From Lachnospiraceae bacterium M18-1 (GTDB lineage: Bacteria > Bacillota > Clostridia > Lachnospirales > Lachnospiraceae), in contig KE159610.1 in assembly GCA_000403295.2 (NCBI GenBank), forward strand, positions 291,387 to 355,386: a stretch of DNA of 64,000 nucleotides, read 5' to 3'. The position numbers and the translations under genes were made by a program. The notes beneath the pieces are model-generated. The model was given only the letters and a program-made list of their open reading frames with translations. It did no database searches and was not told the origin of the DNA. This document shows, piece after piece, positions 17,077-26,640 of the stretch (within the stretch, counting starts at the first letter, position 1; each line of letters begins with the position of its first letter).

Positions 17077-17345
17077 GGTTCAGCCCATTCCCAGCCCGTC
17101 GACTGGCCGGGTATTGTAATACGGCTGATGCTGACTTCTCACGACAAATCTTGTTTCAACCGTGGTTCCTAAAAAAACTTCCCACGTCCGTGAGACCTCC
17201 CCGGGTACTCACACATTCTTTCCCTCTTATGTCCGCCATATTTACTGCAAATGATTCCGTGTAGTTATTGGGCTTTGACTTGTCTGGCAGTCTTATCCTC
17301 ATTTACAGCCTGATATGATTTCTGTTCGTCAGACCAGAGGTTTGC
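17077..17345 (+). other. Structured-looking non-coding segment, possibly part of another element
   Basis: No credible gene. The text has pairing arms such as CTCACG (about 17136) with CGTGAG (about 17189). Its second half (GGTTTGCCTCCAGTTTCCTTCAGATTC) resembles non-coding sequence I associate with clostridial mobile elements, though I cannot name the family. The element copy 1 border lies directly upstream. Confidence 0.35.
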
Positions 17346-17411
17346 CTCCAGTTTCCTTCAGATTCGCAATCGCATGGCGGCATCCTCCCATTGCCGCCGA
17401 TGGGCATTGAA

Positions 17412-17498
17412 AACGGCGGCTTTCGATTTCTCAAAAGCCGCCGTTCGGGGCGTAGCGATTTTCCTGCTTGTACGACGGCTTTTTTCTTTTGCCGTCGT
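17412..17498 (-). terminator. Two strong hairpins downstream of the coiled-coil protein gene
   Basis: AACGGCGGCTTT (17412-17423) pairs with AAAGCCGCCGTT (17434-17445), and ACGACGGC (17472-17479) pairs with GCCGTCGT (17491-17498). They lie 11-97 bp after the stop of the 17509-18027 gene. The first ends in a short TTTT on the minus strand, so at least one probably terminates that transcript. Confidence 0.5.
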
Positions 17499-17508
17499 GT
17501 GGCAGACA

Positions 17509-18027
17509 TTAGGAGTATGTATATGTAGCGTGCTGACGCCTATATGTGTCATTGTCCTTTTGGCTCAATTCTTTTTCTATCTGTGCCAATTTTGCTTTCA
17601 AATCCTCTGTTTTGCTTTCATCTGTTTCCCTGTTGATTTGCTGCTCCAGCTCTTGTTTCTGCTTTTTTAGTTTTTCAATCTCACGGTCAACCTTGTCGGT
17701 ATTGCAGGTGCAACTTTGCCCATCTTTGTCAGAGCCGCTTTTTTCCGGCCCTTCCGCACTCTTGTCCCGATCAGAAGCATCTGGGGCATCCTCTGCCCGC
17801 TCCGGGTCAGCGAAATAGAATTTAGGCTTGCCGTCCTCGTCTTTGCCAAGCCAATAACGCCCTGATGGTTCCGTTTTTTCCTCCGGAACATATTCATCCA
17901 TCACAGGTTTTTGGTAGCGCGATTGGGTTTCATCTTCGGGCCGCTGGACTTTTTTCGGTTCCTCCACACCAGCAAGCGGCACAGACGGCTGCGCTGCGCC
18001 AAAGTTTATTCCAGAAATAGACTGCAT
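17509..18027 (-). CDS. Hypothetical protein with charged coiled coil
   Basis: 172 residues starting at the ATG at 18027, eight bases after GGAGG. The N-terminus MQSISGINFGAAQPS resembles small repeat-poor proteins found beside GHKL kinases in Lachnospiraceae. The middle is acidic and probably disordered, with a short WLGKDEDGKPKFYFADPE segment. Residues 125-165 form a heptad-rich coiled coil (EIEKLKKQKQELEQQI). A CTC dyad lies before the coil. No signal peptide is seen. It follows the kinase gene on the same strand with a 72-bp gap. Function unknown. Confidence 0.65.
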   Translation of the reverse strand: MQSISGINFGAAQPSVPLAGVEEPKKVQRPEDETQSRYQKPVMDEYVPEEKTEPSGRYWLGKDEDGKPKFYFADPERAEDAPDASDRDKSAEGPEKSGSDKDGQSCTCNTDKVDREIEKLKKQKQELEQQINRETDESKTEDLKAKLAQIEKELSQKDNDTYRRQHATYTYS

Positions 18028-18099
18028 AATATATTCCTCCAATCCACAAGATAGGCAACTGATATTGCTACTATCAGTTTACCCCGTAAAAAAAGAATT

Positions 18100-19410
18100 T
18101 CAAGGCTTTTGTATTGAAATGCTCTCTGGATGTATTGAAATGTTCAGCAACACGTTCAAAGAGAACCTCCGTTCAATTTTCTCTGTCAACATCGCACCGT
18201 GATATTTCTCTGCTACAGCTCTGATATTGGAAAGGCCGGTTCCCGTTGGTGGCAGCGGATTATCTGAACAGGTATTTTCAAATGCCAGCATATAGAAGTC
18301 GCCCTGCCGCTCTCCGCTGATGCGAATTGACCTTACTCCCTCAATGGATTGACACGCACTGATCGCGTTGTCCAAAGCATTGGCAAAAATCACACATAAA
18401 TCAAAATCATCTATTCCGCAAGGGGTTGGAAGGAACAATGAAACCTCAGCTGTAATCCCATCTGCTTTTGCCATCTTTAACTTTTCTCCCAGCAAAATAT
18501 CCACCACTGAATTACCTGTCTGACAAGGAAATGACAACGTGGTTGAGACTGTTTCCAGCTTTTGCAGATAGGCTTTGCTCTCTTCCAATTTGTTATTGTT
18601 AAGCAGGGCGCTCAATACAGAAAGATGATTTTTAATATCGTGGCGGAATGCTTTTGTCTGTTCATAGCGAGTTTGTGCCTCGGCAATATATATTTTCTGT
18701 GCCTGGACTGCTTGAGACAAAGATTGCATTTCTGCTTTGGTCTGTAAACTGCGGCATAGGTGACGATAGGCATACAAGGTACAGAGTAAAGCTCCCAGCC
18801 CTAGGGCTTGCAAAAACAGCAGCGCAGTATGTTCCAACAGAAGGGCAGGAGACAACACATCATAGTAAATCTGTGTATATGAGGTCTGCATGATATACAA
18901 TTCTGCGGTAAAGAAAAACAGAACAGGGAACAATAAGCAGCCCATATTTGTCATGTGTCCAATTTCTTCTGGCGATATGGATTTTACTACGCTTGTATAG
19001 CAGGCAATACTTATGGCCAGGGAGACCGCTGTTGCCGCTGTGACCATTGAGTACAAAAGCAGGGTGTTCGTCACACGGGGAAATATCACCGCCTCCACCG
19101 AGTTGATAAGCCCAAAGGAAAACTGGGAGATGTAATTGGCGAGGATTGCCGCAACCCAGGACGCAGAGGGACGATTGCCCAGAATAAAACGGTTTACCCC
19201 ATACAAAATAAGCAGTTCTATCCCAATCACTATAATCCATGGGAAAGAAAACTTACTTGCAATCCAGTCCAAAATGAAGAAAATGAAAATGTATATGGCA
19301 AAATTATATGCCTTCTGTTTTTTCCCGGTGAGGCTGGCACAAAAGTAAACGTGCATAATGCCTTGGGCTATCAGGCAAAAAATATTAAGCCCTATACTAA
19401 AATAATCCAT
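18100..19410 (-). CDS. AgrC-like GHKL sensor histidine kinase
   Basis: 436 residues. Residues 1-215 form six or seven membrane helices as in AgrC-type peptide receptors. A dimerisation helix then carries the phospho-acceptor His in FRHDIKNHLSVLSALL. The GHKL ATPase domain has NALDNAISAC (N box) and GTGLSNIRAVAEKYHG (G box). No LytTR response regulator gene is adjacent, so it is an orphan here or the partner is elsewhere. Its start codon overlaps the end of a possible 38-codon peptide gene. Confidence 0.9.
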   Translation of the reverse strand: MDYFSIGLNIFCLIAQGIMHVYFCASLTGKKQKAYNFAIYIFIFFILDWIASKFSFPWIIVIGIELLILYGVNRFILGNRPSASWVAAILANYISQFSFGLINSVEAVIFPRVTNTLLLYSMVTAATAVSLAISIACYTSVVKSISPEEIGHMTNMGCLLFPVLFFFTAELYIMQTSYTQIYYDVLSPALLLEHTALLFLQALGLGALLCTLYAYRHLCRSLQTKAEMQSLSQAVQAQKIYIAEAQTRYEQTKAFRHDIKNHLSVLSALLNNNKLEESKAYLQKLETVSTTLSFPCQTGNSVVDILLGEKLKMAKADGITAEVSLFLPTPCGIDDFDLCVIFANALDNAISACQSIEGVRSIRISGERQGDFYMLAFENTCSDNPLPPTGTGLSNIRAVAEKYHGAMLTEKIERRFSLNVLLNISIHPESISIQKP

Positions 19411-19513
19411 AACAGCTATTCCTCTCTTTCATGTAGCGCAAGAGGGCCTGTGGCAAATCTCGTTCACGCAGTCTGGAAACAGGTGTTTCTACGAGCAATT
19501 CTGATATTTTCAA
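19397..19513 (-). CDS. Possible 38-residue peptide gene coupled to the kinase
   Basis: A TTG-start frame ends 14 bases inside the kinase gene. The peptide begins MKISELLVETPVSRLRE and ends KERNSCYGLF. GAAAGGGAA upstream is a modest ribosome site. Single Cys five residues from a hydrophobic C-terminus, next to an AgrC-like receptor, is suggestive of a signalling-peptide precursor. AgrD peptides normally have further residues after the ring, and no AgrB gene is present. It may instead be the relic of a lost upstream gene. Confidence 0.35.
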   Translation of the reverse strand: MKISELLVETPVSRLRERDLPQALLRYMKERNSCYGLF

Positions 19514-19592
19514 CTTTATTTCCCTTTCTTGAGTTGGTCTGGCAACGTCTGATTTTTAAACAAACAGACAAAATCTAGACCTCTTAAATACA

Positions 19593-19627
19593 ATAGCTGC
19601 TTTACCGTATTACCGTAAAGCAGCTAT
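19593..19627. terminator. Perfect 13-bp hairpin between DegV and kinase genes
   Basis: ATAGCTGCTTTAC (19593-19605) pairs perfectly with GTAAAGCAGCTAT (19615-19627). It lies about 70 bp after the DegV stop and upstream of the possible peptide gene. The minus-strand tail TTGTATTT is only partly U-rich, so it is a probable terminator of the DegV transcript or an operator. Confidence 0.5.
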
Positions 19628-19695
19628 CATCCCTTCCAGACATTCTTCGATTACAAAATGCCTGCCCTTACTGAAATGTGTTTAACCCTCGCCTC

Positions 19696-20553
19696 TTATA
19701 CCTTCTTTGTACAAGTCACCGCCATGGCTCCTGCCCCGATATGGCAGGCAATGCTCAGGGAAAGCGGGTTCTCCATGATCTCATACTCCGGGAAATGGCT
19801 GTGGATCTCTTCCTTCCACTCTGCCGCCTCTTCCTTCCCGCAGGTATACGCCATCCCCAAAATCAATTGGGACTCCTTCCCCGCAAACCGTTCCTTGATA
19901 TCCTTCTCAATTGCCTGCAGCATGGTCCGCTTTGCCGCCTTCCAGCCCCGCACCTTTGCAAAGGCATCCAGCTTTTCTCCCTGGATCTGCAGTACCGGTT
20001 TTAAGTTCAGCACGGTTCCCAGAGCCGCGGCCGCGGGGGTGATCCTGCCGCCTTTTTTCAGATATTTCAACGTATCCACGGTGATGTAGATGGTGGATTC
20101 AAATTTTTCTCTTTCTAAGATTTCCCGGATCTCCGCCGCCGACTTTCCTGCGTCGCGCAGCTCCATGGCATCTATGACGGACCGCTCCTGGGTCACGGAA
20201 ATCCTCTGGTTATTCACCACCTGCACCCGCCCGTTGTAGTCCTCTGCCAGTGAAACAGCGGTCTCGCAGGAACTGCTCAGGCCGCTGGACATAGGGATAT
20301 GCACCAGCTCGTCGTATTCTTCCAGAGCCCTGTCCCACAGATCCATGACATCCCCCGGCGACGGCTGGGACGTGGAAATATCCGCATCCTCCCCAAGCCG
20401 TTTGTAAAACTCCTCCTGGGTCAGGGTAATGTCTTCCAGAAAGAGTTCCCCATTGATATAGAACGGCATCGGAAGGACATAGATCCCCATCTCCTTTCCC
20501 TTTGCCTGTGTAATCCCGCTGTTGCTGTCTGTTACAATCGCTATCCTGCTCAT
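19696..20553 (-). CDS. DegV family fatty-acid-binding protein
   Basis: 285 residues from the ATG of MSRIAIVTDSNSG. DegV/FakB-like proteins bind a fatty acid for the FakA kinase or act as lipid carriers. Seen here are the TDSNSG N-terminal motif, STSQPSPGD, MSSGLSSSC (lipid head-group loop) and a C-terminal domain with ACHIGAGAMAV. An in-frame extension to 20712 reaches into the UPF0210 gene and is rejected. It is the last gene of the housekeeping block transcribed leftward. Confidence 0.9.
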   Translation of the reverse strand: MSRIAIVTDSNSGITQAKGKEMGIYVLPMPFYINGELFLEDITLTQEEFYKRLGEDADISTSQPSPGDVMDLWDRALEEYDELVHIPMSSGLSSSCETAVSLAEDYNGRVQVVNNQRISVTQERSVIDAMELRDAGKSAAEIREILEREKFESTIYITVDTLKYLKKGGRITPAAAALGTVLNLKPVLQIQGEKLDAFAKVRGWKAAKRTMLQAIEKDIKERFAGKESQLILGMAYTCGKEEAAEWKEEIHSHFPEYEIMENPLSLSIACHIGAGAMAVTCTKKV

Positions 20554-20638
20554 TTTATCGTCTCTTGCTCCTTTAATATTCCTGCAGTCCCAAAAACGTT
20601 CCGCCGGCCTGTTTTCCGAACTGTTCCCGGCGACTGCA

Positions 20639-22003
20639 TCAATTCTTAAAACTATGGATCGGCGCCGGAATCCGTCCTTTCCGGCTGATGAATGTGTCGC
20701 ATCCAAATTCATTCACCGGAATAATGGGCGCATAGCCCAGAAGCCCTCCAAATTCCGCCGTCTCGCCCACATCTTTTCCGATCACCGGGATCAGCCTTAC
20801 CGCCGTGGTCTTCTGGTTCACCATGCCGATGGCCATTTCGTCCGCAATGATCCCGGCAATGGTGCTGGCCTTCGTCTTGCCCGGAATGGCGATCATATCC
20901 AGGCCCACAGAACAGACGCAGGTCATGGCTTCCAACTTCTCCAGCGTCAGAGAACCGACGTTCACCGCGTCGATCATTCCCTGGTCCTCGCTCACCGGGA
21001 TAAATGCGCCGCTTAAGCCCCCCACATAGGAGGAGGCCATCACACCGCCCTTTTTCACCTGGTCATTGAGCATGGCCAGGGCCGCCGTAGTCCCCGGCGC
21101 GCCGACCCTCTCCAGGCCGATCTCTTCCAGGATCTCCGCCACGCTGTCCCCGATGGCCGGAGTGGGCGCCAGGGACAGATCCACGATTCCGAAGGGGATT
21201 CCCATCCGCTTCGATGCCTCTCCCGCCACAAGCTGGCCTACCCGGGTCACCTTGAAGGCGGTCTTCTTAATGGTCTCGCAGAGTTCCTCGAATCCCTTGC
21301 CCCGAACCTTTTCCAATGCCTTCTTCACGACGCCCGGCCCGCTGACTCCCACGTTGATGACCGCGTCCGCCTCCGTCACGCCCAGAAATGCCCCTGCCAT
21401 AAACGGATTGTCGTCCGGCGCGTTGCAGAATACCACCAGCTTTGCACAGCCCAGGGAATCCCGGTCCTTGGTGGCCTCGGCTGTGGCCTTTACGATCTCC
21501 CCGCAGAGGCGAACCGCATCCATATTGATCCCGGTCCTGGTGGAGCCTACATTGACGGAGCTGCAGATCCGCTCCGTCTCCGCCAGCGCCTGGGGGATCG
21601 ACCGGATCAGGTATTCCTCGCTTTTCGTCATTCCCTTGGACACCAGTGCGGAATATCCGCCGATAAAGTTTACGCCTACGGTCTGCGCCGCCCGGTCCAG
21701 CGTCCGGGCGATGGTCACAAAATCCTCCGGGCGTCTGCACGCCGCAGACCCCACCAGGGAAATGGGCGTAATGGAGATCCGCTTGTTGACGATCGGAATG
21801 CCGAACTCCTTTTCAATGTCCCGGCCTGTGCTGACCAGATCCTTCGCCACCCTGGTGATCTTCTCATAGATCTTTTCATTCAGCGCTACCAGATCCGAGT
21901 CGATGCAGTCCAGCAGGCTGATCCCCAGCGTGATCGTACGCACGTCCAGGTTCTCATGCTCGATCATTTCGTTTGTCTCTGAAACTTCATACATATTAAT
22001 CAT
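20639..22003 (-). CDS. UPF0210 / DUF711 (PFL) family protein
   Basis: 454 residues from the ATG at 22003, preceded by AGGTGAGG. This is the typical length for UPF0210. Characteristic segments are [19 protein letters not shown] near the N-terminus, [14 protein letters not shown] in the middle and a Gly-rich C-terminal part. The fold is related to radical-type glycyl proteins, but no enzyme activity is established. It directly follows the ACT-domain gene, a pairing conserved in Firmicutes that suggests a joint role, perhaps amino-acid responsive. Confidence 0.92.
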   Translation of the reverse strand: MINMYEVSETNEMIEHENLDVRTITLGISLLDCIDSDLVALNEKIYEKITRVAKDLVSTGRDIEKEFGIPIVNKRISITPISLVGSAACRRPEDFVTIARTLDRAAQTVGVNFIGGYSALVSKGMTKSEEYLIRSIPQALAETERICSSVNVGSTRTGINMDAVRLCGEIVKATAEATKDRDSLGCAKLVVFCNAPDDNPFMAGAFLGVTEADAVINVGVSGPGVVKKALEKVRGKGFEELCETIKKTAFKVTRVGQLVAGEASKRMGIPFGIVDLSLAPTPAIGDSVAEILEEIGLERVGAPGTTAALAMLNDQVKKGGVMASSYVGGLSGAFIPVSEDQGMIDAVNVGSLTLEKLEAMTCVCSVGLDMIAIPGKTKASTIAGIIADEMAIGMVNQKTTAVRLIPVIGKDVGETAEFGGLLGYAPIIPVNEFGCDTFISRKGRIPAPIHSFKN

Positions 22004-22055
22004 ATCTGTTTTCCTCACCTTTTGCGGCTGATTCTGTCTGTCGCAGCATTCTTTG

Positions 22056-22328
22056 TTACAGCCTGTGCATTTTCTCAAAAATTTCTTCTCTCTGGCAGCG
22101 GATATTGACCCCGATCTCCTTGCCCAGCTTTTCCAGATCATCACAGATCTTTGTAAACTGGGTATCCTTCTCCGTCACATCCACAATCATCATCATATTA
22201 AAGTATCCCTGCACGATAGTCTGGGAAATGTCCAGAATGTTGATCCCATTTTCCGCAAGGTAGGTGCATACCTTCGCGATGATCCCCACGGTATCCTTCC
22301 CCAGCACGGTTACGATGCATTTCTTCAT
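22056..22328 (-). CDS. ACT domain protein (UPF0237)
   Basis: 90 residues, a single ACT domain: [20 protein letters not shown], then [20 protein letters not shown]. Single-ACT proteins of this group bind amino acids and act as small sensors. The start is placed at the ATG at 22328, after CAGGAGGAACAGGAC; the in-frame extension upstream translates repeat B and is not protein-like. It is followed by UPF0210. Confidence 0.93.
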   Translation of the reverse strand: MKKCIVTVLGKDTVGIIAKVCTYLAENGINILDISQTIVQGYFNMMMIVDVTEKDTQFTKICDDLEKLGKEIGVNIRCQREEIFEKMHRL

Positions 22329-22350
22329 GTCCTGTTCCTCCTGTAATATA

Positions 22351-22468
22351 TAACCAATTTGCGCAGCAAATTGATTACCTTCTGAATGCAGCCACTTGCG
22401 CAGCAAATTGATTGCCTTTTGAATGCAGCCACTTGCGCAGCAAGTGATTGTTTGCCGGCCATCCGGCC
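22351..22468. repeat. Dispersed repeat B, copy 1 (TTGCGCAGCAA hairpins)
   Basis: Three successive short palindromes (AATTTGCGCAGCAAATT, then CTTGCGCAGCAA twice) within related spacer text (TTGATTGCCTTTTGAATGCAGCCA). The same design recurs at 39151-39250. This copy ends 23 bp before the start codon of the ACT gene, so it would lie in that gene's leader if transcription starts upstream. Confidence 0.85.
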
Positions 22469-22471
22469 CTT

Positions 22472-23269
22472 TCAAAAAGAGTATATCTCCGATACCTTGT
22501 CCCGTTTCGCAACGGTCATATCCAGATCTTCCCCTTTATAAGCGTTATCGCCCAGCGTCACTTCCAGCTTCACGGTTTCATACGCCAACTTCACATAATT
22601 ATTTTCCTTGCTCAGATGCCCCAGGACGATGTGCTTCAAATTATCATGTAGTATATCACAAAGAAGCCGTCCTGACAATTCATTTGACAAATGTCCTTTC
22701 TCCCCCAGAATCCGCTGCTTCAGATAATAAGGGTAAGCCCCTACCTCCAGCATATGTATGTCGTGGTTTGCCTCTAAGAGCACCGCGTCCAGATTTTTCA
22801 GCTTGCCTACCACGTAATCCGTATACATCCCCAGATCCGTGGCCACGGCCGCCGCTTTTCCTGCGCACTCCATCCGGTAGCCGGTGGGCTCGTTGGCGTC
22901 ATGGGAAATGGCAAATGGGTCGATGGTGATATCCCCAAGGGAAAATTTCTCGTCGATCCGGATGGGATGAAACAGCCCCTCCGGCATCTTTCCCAGGCTG
23001 GAATAGCCTTTGATCCCCTCAATGGTTCCCGGTGACGCATAGATGGGAATCCCGTATTTCCTGCTGAATACGCCCAGACCCTGGATATGATCCGAATGCT
23101 CGTGGGTCACCAGGATTCCCGTCAATTCCTCCCCTTTGATGTCCAGTTCCTTTAGACCCGCTTCGATGCGCTTTTTGCTGATCCCCGTATCCACCAGAAG
23201 ATGGGTATGGTCGCTGCCGACGTAAATGCAGTTCCCGCTGCTCCCGCTGGCAATGCTGCACAATCTCAT
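22472..23269 (-). CDS. walJ: Metallo-beta-lactamase fold hydrolase WalJ/YycJ
   Basis: 265 residues, the size of WalJ/YycJ. The N-terminus SIASGSSGNCIYV and the metal motif THEHSDHIQG are diagnostic. Further metal ligands are likely in ISHDANEPTG and LEANHD, and VLGHLSKENN near the C-terminus is typical. WalJ proteins have 5'-to-3' exonuclease activity and take part in coordinating replication and cell-wall growth. It overlaps coaE by four bases. Confidence 0.92.
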   Translation of the reverse strand: MRLCSIASGSSGNCIYVGSDHTHLLVDTGISKKRIEAGLKELDIKGEELTGILVTHEHSDHIQGLGVFSRKYGIPIYASPGTIEGIKGYSSLGKMPEGLFHPIRIDEKFSLGDITIDPFAISHDANEPTGYRMECAGKAAAVATDLGMYTDYVVGKLKNLDAVLLEANHDIHMLEVGAYPYYLKQRILGEKGHLSNELSGRLLCDILHDNLKHIVLGHLSKENNYVKLAYETVKLEVTLGDNAYKGEDLDMTVAKRDKVSEIYSF

Positions 23270-23847
23270 AATAATTCTCCTATCTGTTTCTTTGTATTTT
23301 CAAATGCACCGCTGTTGTCAATGACCGCCGTGCAGATTTTTCGAAATGCCGCTTCCGAAGGCTGGGACCGGATCATCCCCCGGGTCCGCTCCTCTGTATA
23401 TCCCCGGGAGCGCGCCAGACGCAGGCAGCGAACCGATTCCTCCGCGTAGACATACCACATTTCCCCGCAGAGATCCCCGTAATCCACATCGGGAAACAGC
23501 GCCGACTCCAGCACATACAGTTCCTCGCCTTCCCTCTCTTTTTGGGAAATGTCCTGCTCCACCCATCGCCGCACTTCCGGGTGGACGATGGAATTTAGAA
23601 GGGCCAGTTTTTGGGGGCTGGAAAACACGGTTTCGGCCAGCTTTCCCCGGTCCAGCTCTCCGTCTGCCCCCAGGATGTCCCGGCCGAATGCCTCCACGAT
23701 CCGTTCATAGCAGGGCTGCCCCTTTTGCTGGAGACGCCTTGCCGCGTCATCCAGCGGGGAGACCACGGCCCCGTACGCTTCCTGCAGAAATTGGAGGACT
23801 TCACTTTTCCCGGAACCGACCCCTCCGGTAATTCCCAGTATTTTCAT
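23266..23847 (-). CDS. coaE: Dephospho-CoA kinase
   Basis: 193 residues. CoaE phosphorylates dephospho-CoA in the last step of coenzyme A synthesis. The P-loop GGVGSGKSEVL is at residues 8-18, followed by the substrate region LDDAARRLQQKG, NSIVHPEVRRWV and the lid with VYAEESVRCLRLARSR. It sits between polA and walJ, the polA-coaE linkage being common in Firmicutes. Confidence 0.95.
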   Translation of the reverse strand: MKILGITGGVGSGKSEVLQFLQEAYGAVVSPLDDAARRLQQKGQPCYERIVEAFGRDILGADGELDRGKLAETVFSSPQKLALLNSIVHPEVRRWVEQDISQKEREGEELYVLESALFPDVDYGDLCGEMWYVYAEESVRCLRLARSRGYTEERTRGMIRSQPSEAAFRKICTAVIDNSGAFENTKKQIGELL

Positions 23848-23862
23848 CATTTTCCGCCTGCC

Positions 23863-26478
23863 TTACTTCGCCTCATACCAGTTCTTTCCGGTATGCATAT
23901 CCACAATCAGCGGCACCTGCAGATCTGCCGCCTGCTCCATCTGCTCCTGCAGGATTGCTTTTACCTGCTCCAGTTCTTCCTCATATGCCTCGATGAGCAG
24001 TTCGTCATGCACCTGCAGAATCAATTTTGACTTCAAGCCTTTTTCCTTCAATTCCCGGGCTACCCCGATCATCGCGATCTTGATCACGTCCGCCGCAGTC
24101 CCCTGAATGGGCGCGTTCATAGCCACCCGTTCCCCGAAGCTGCGCTGCATGAAGTTGCTGGATTTCAGCTCCGGCACCGGCCTGCGCCGCCCAAACAATG
24201 TCACCACATAGCCGTTTTTCTTGGCATGGGCCACCTGCTCGTCCAGAAACTGCTTGACTCCCGGATAGGTATCAAAGTAATTCTCGATATACTGGGCCGC
24301 TTCCTTTCTCGTAATACTCAGATCCTGGCTCAGCCCGAAGGAACTGATCCCGTACACGATCCCGAAGTTTACCGCCTTGGCATTGCGCCGCTGCAGGTCC
24401 GTCACTTCCTCAAAGGGCACGTGGAATACCTGGGACGCCGTGGTCCTGTGGATGTCCTGGGCCTCCCGGTATGCCTGGATGAGCTGGGCGTCCCCGGAGC
24501 AGTGGGCCAAAATCCGCAGCTCAATCTGGGAATAATCCGCGTCCACGAACACACAGCCCTCCTTCGGCACAAAGACCTTCCGGATCAGCCGTCCCAGTTC
24601 CATCCGAATGGGAATGTTCTGGAGGTTCGGGTCCGTGCTGCTAAGACGCCCGGTCGCCGTGATGGTCTGGTGGAATTTTCCGTGAATCCTTCCGTCCGAT
24701 CCGATAAAATTGGCCAGCCCGTCCGCATAAGTGGACTTCAGCTTTGCAAGCTGGCGGTACTCCAGAATCTTCGCCACCACCGGGTAATCCGGCGCCAGCT
24801 TTTCCAGTACATCCGCCGCCGTGGAAAATCCGGTCTTTGTCTTTTTGCCGCCTGTAAGCCCCATATGCTCAAACAATACCACCCCGAGCTGCTTGGGCGA
24901 ATTGATGTTAAAAGTCTCCCCCGCCAGCTCATAGATTTCCTTTTCCAGTTCCAGTATCCTTGCGCCCAACTGGTCTCCGTATACTTTCAGCGCCTCTCCT
25001 TCGATCTTCACCCCTGCCTGCTCCATCTCATAGAGGGTAAACAAAAGGGGCATCTCAATCTCCGTAAACAGGTCATACATGCCCGCAGCTTTTAGCTTCT
25101 CTGTCAAAGGCTCCGCCGCCTTGTAAGCCGTATAAGCTTCGTAGCAGGCGCGCATGGAGGCGTCTGCCTTTTCGTTGATGAGCAGATGAAGCTGCTCCCT
25201 GGCCACGTCCTCGTAGCCGTAATCATTTTTCAGAGGGTTCAGCAGATACGCCGCCACCGTGGCGTCAAAGCAGTGCTCCCTGCGGGTGATGGGCAGCTCC
25301 GGCAGATATTTTTTCAGGTCAAACATCACGAACCGCTCCACCGCGTCCGCCACTTCGCACAGCTTTCCGAACAGGTATCCCATATCCATGTCCATATCGC
25401 AGGGTATGGAATAGATCTGCTCCTCCCCATAGCAGACGGCGATCCTGCCGTATCCCGACGCATGGGCAAACAGGGGCAGCACATTTCCCCCGTCCTCGGA
25501 AACCGCGATTCCCACCGCGGCCGACTTCTTTGCCTCCTCAAAAATCCGTTCCAGCAGGCCGCTATCCGTCACTTCCTGAAAATGATCCTCCACCGCATTG
25601 GTATCGGCCTCCACATCAAACCGGCTGAGCAGATTTTTGAACTGCAGCCGCTGGAAATAGTCGTGGGCCTCCTTTGTGTAAGGATTGCCGAACCTGGCCT
25701 GCTCCAGGTCAAAACCGATCTCAGCCCGGGTATCGATGGTGGCCAGCGTCTTGCTCATACACGCCTGATCCCAGTACTCCTGCAGGTTCTTGCTGGCCCT
25801 GGGGGGCTTGATCTCCGCCGCATGGGCATAGGCATTTTCAATGGAGCCGTATTCCTGGATGATCTTGGTGGCGGTCTTTTCCCCCACTCCCGGCACCCCC
25901 GGGATATTATCCGAAGCGTCTCCCATGAGCGCCTTCACGTCAATAAATTCCGTGGGAGTCACCCCGTAAGCTTCCTTCACATCCGCGGCATAGTAATCCG
26001 TCACCTCGGTTCTGCCCTGCTTTGTCCTGGGAATCCGGATCTTCACATGCTCCGTGGCAAGCTGCAGCGTATCCCGGTCTCCGGAAATGATGGACACCTC
26101 CATCCCCTTTTCCTCGCAAGTCCGGGAAATGGTCCCCAGCAGGTCGTCCGCCTCCAGCCCGGCCTGCTCCACGATCTCAATCTGCATGGCCTCCAGCACT
26201 TCCTTGATCACCGGAACCTGTTGCCGCAGCTCTTCCGCCATGGGCTTTCTCGTCCCTTTGTAGTCCGCATACATCTCATGCCGAAAGGTTGGCGCATGGA
26301 CGTCAAAGGTGACCGTCAGATATTCCGGTTTTTCCTCGTCCAGGATCTTGAACAGGATATTCAAAAACCCGAAGATGGCGTTGGTGTGCAGCCCTTCCGA
26401 GTTGGTCAGGTCCGGCACCCCGTAAAATGCCCGGTTCAGAATACTGTGTCCGTCAATCAAAACAATTTTTTCGTTCAT
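23863..26478 (-). CDS. polA: DNA polymerase I
   Basis: 871 residues. The 5'-3' exonuclease domain (about 1-290) has VLIDGHSILNRAFYG, DGHS and ISGDRDTLQL motifs. The central 3'-5' exonuclease-like domain (about 300-470) lacks the D-x-E motif (it reads VGIAVSEDGG), so proofreading is probably lost, as in Bacillus-type enzymes. The polymerase domain has motif A DADYSQIELRILAH (about 645), motif B RRNAKAVNFGIVYG (about 706) and motif C QVHDELLIEA (about 819). It is the first gene of the leftward block. Confidence 0.97.
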   Translation of the reverse strand: MNEKIVLIDGHSILNRAFYGVPDLTNSEGLHTNAIFGFLNILFKILDEEKPEYLTVTFDVHAPTFRHEMYADYKGTRKPMAEELRQQVPVIKEVLEAMQIEIVEQAGLEADDLLGTISRTCEEKGMEVSIISGDRDTLQLATEHVKIRIPRTKQGRTEVTDYYAADVKEAYGVTPTEFIDVKALMGDASDNIPGVPGVGEKTATKIIQEYGSIENAYAHAAEIKPPRASKNLQEYWDQACMSKTLATIDTRAEIGFDLEQARFGNPYTKEAHDYFQRLQFKNLLSRFDVEADTNAVEDHFQEVTDSGLLERIFEEAKKSAAVGIAVSEDGGNVLPLFAHASGYGRIAVCYGEEQIYSIPCDMDMDMGYLFGKLCEVADAVERFVMFDLKKYLPELPITRREHCFDATVAAYLLNPLKNDYGYEDVAREQLHLLINEKADASMRACYEAYTAYKAAEPLTEKLKAAGMYDLFTEIEMPLLFTLYEMEQAGVKIEGEALKVYGDQLGARILELEKEIYELAGETFNINSPKQLGVVLFEHMGLTGGKKTKTGFSTAADVLEKLAPDYPVVAKILEYRQLAKLKSTYADGLANFIGSDGRIHGKFHQTITATGRLSSTDPNLQNIPIRMELGRLIRKVFVPKEGCVFVDADYSQIELRILAHCSGDAQLIQAYREAQDIHRTTASQVFHVPFEEVTDLQRRNAKAVNFGIVYGISSFGLSQDLSITRKEAAQYIENYFDTYPGVKQFLDEQVAHAKKNGYVVTLFGRRRPVPELKSSNFMQRSFGERVAMNAPIQGTAADVIKIAMIGVARELKEKGLKSKLILQVHDELLIEAYEEELEQVKAILQEQMEQAADLQVPLIVDMHTGKNWYEAK

Positions 26479-26640
26479 AGGAGCTTCTCCTTCTATATAA
26501 ATTTCACATCTTTTTCCAAATCATACAAGATAGTATACACTAAAAGAAATCTTTTTAAAAGGAGTTTTTTTCCCCTCCCATTCCGTCCGTGGATATGTTA
26601 TAGTAGGAAATGTAAAAAGTGAAAAGGAGAATCGGATATT

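Noticed and set aside
21066..21869. 267-codon frame opposite the UPF0210 gene
   Set aside because: Antisense shadow of a well-supported gene; no ribosome site or known motif.
25186..26622. 478-codon open frame opposite polA
   Set aside because: It lies fully antisense to a clear DNA polymerase I gene, has no family resemblance and arises from the GC-rich codon use of polA.
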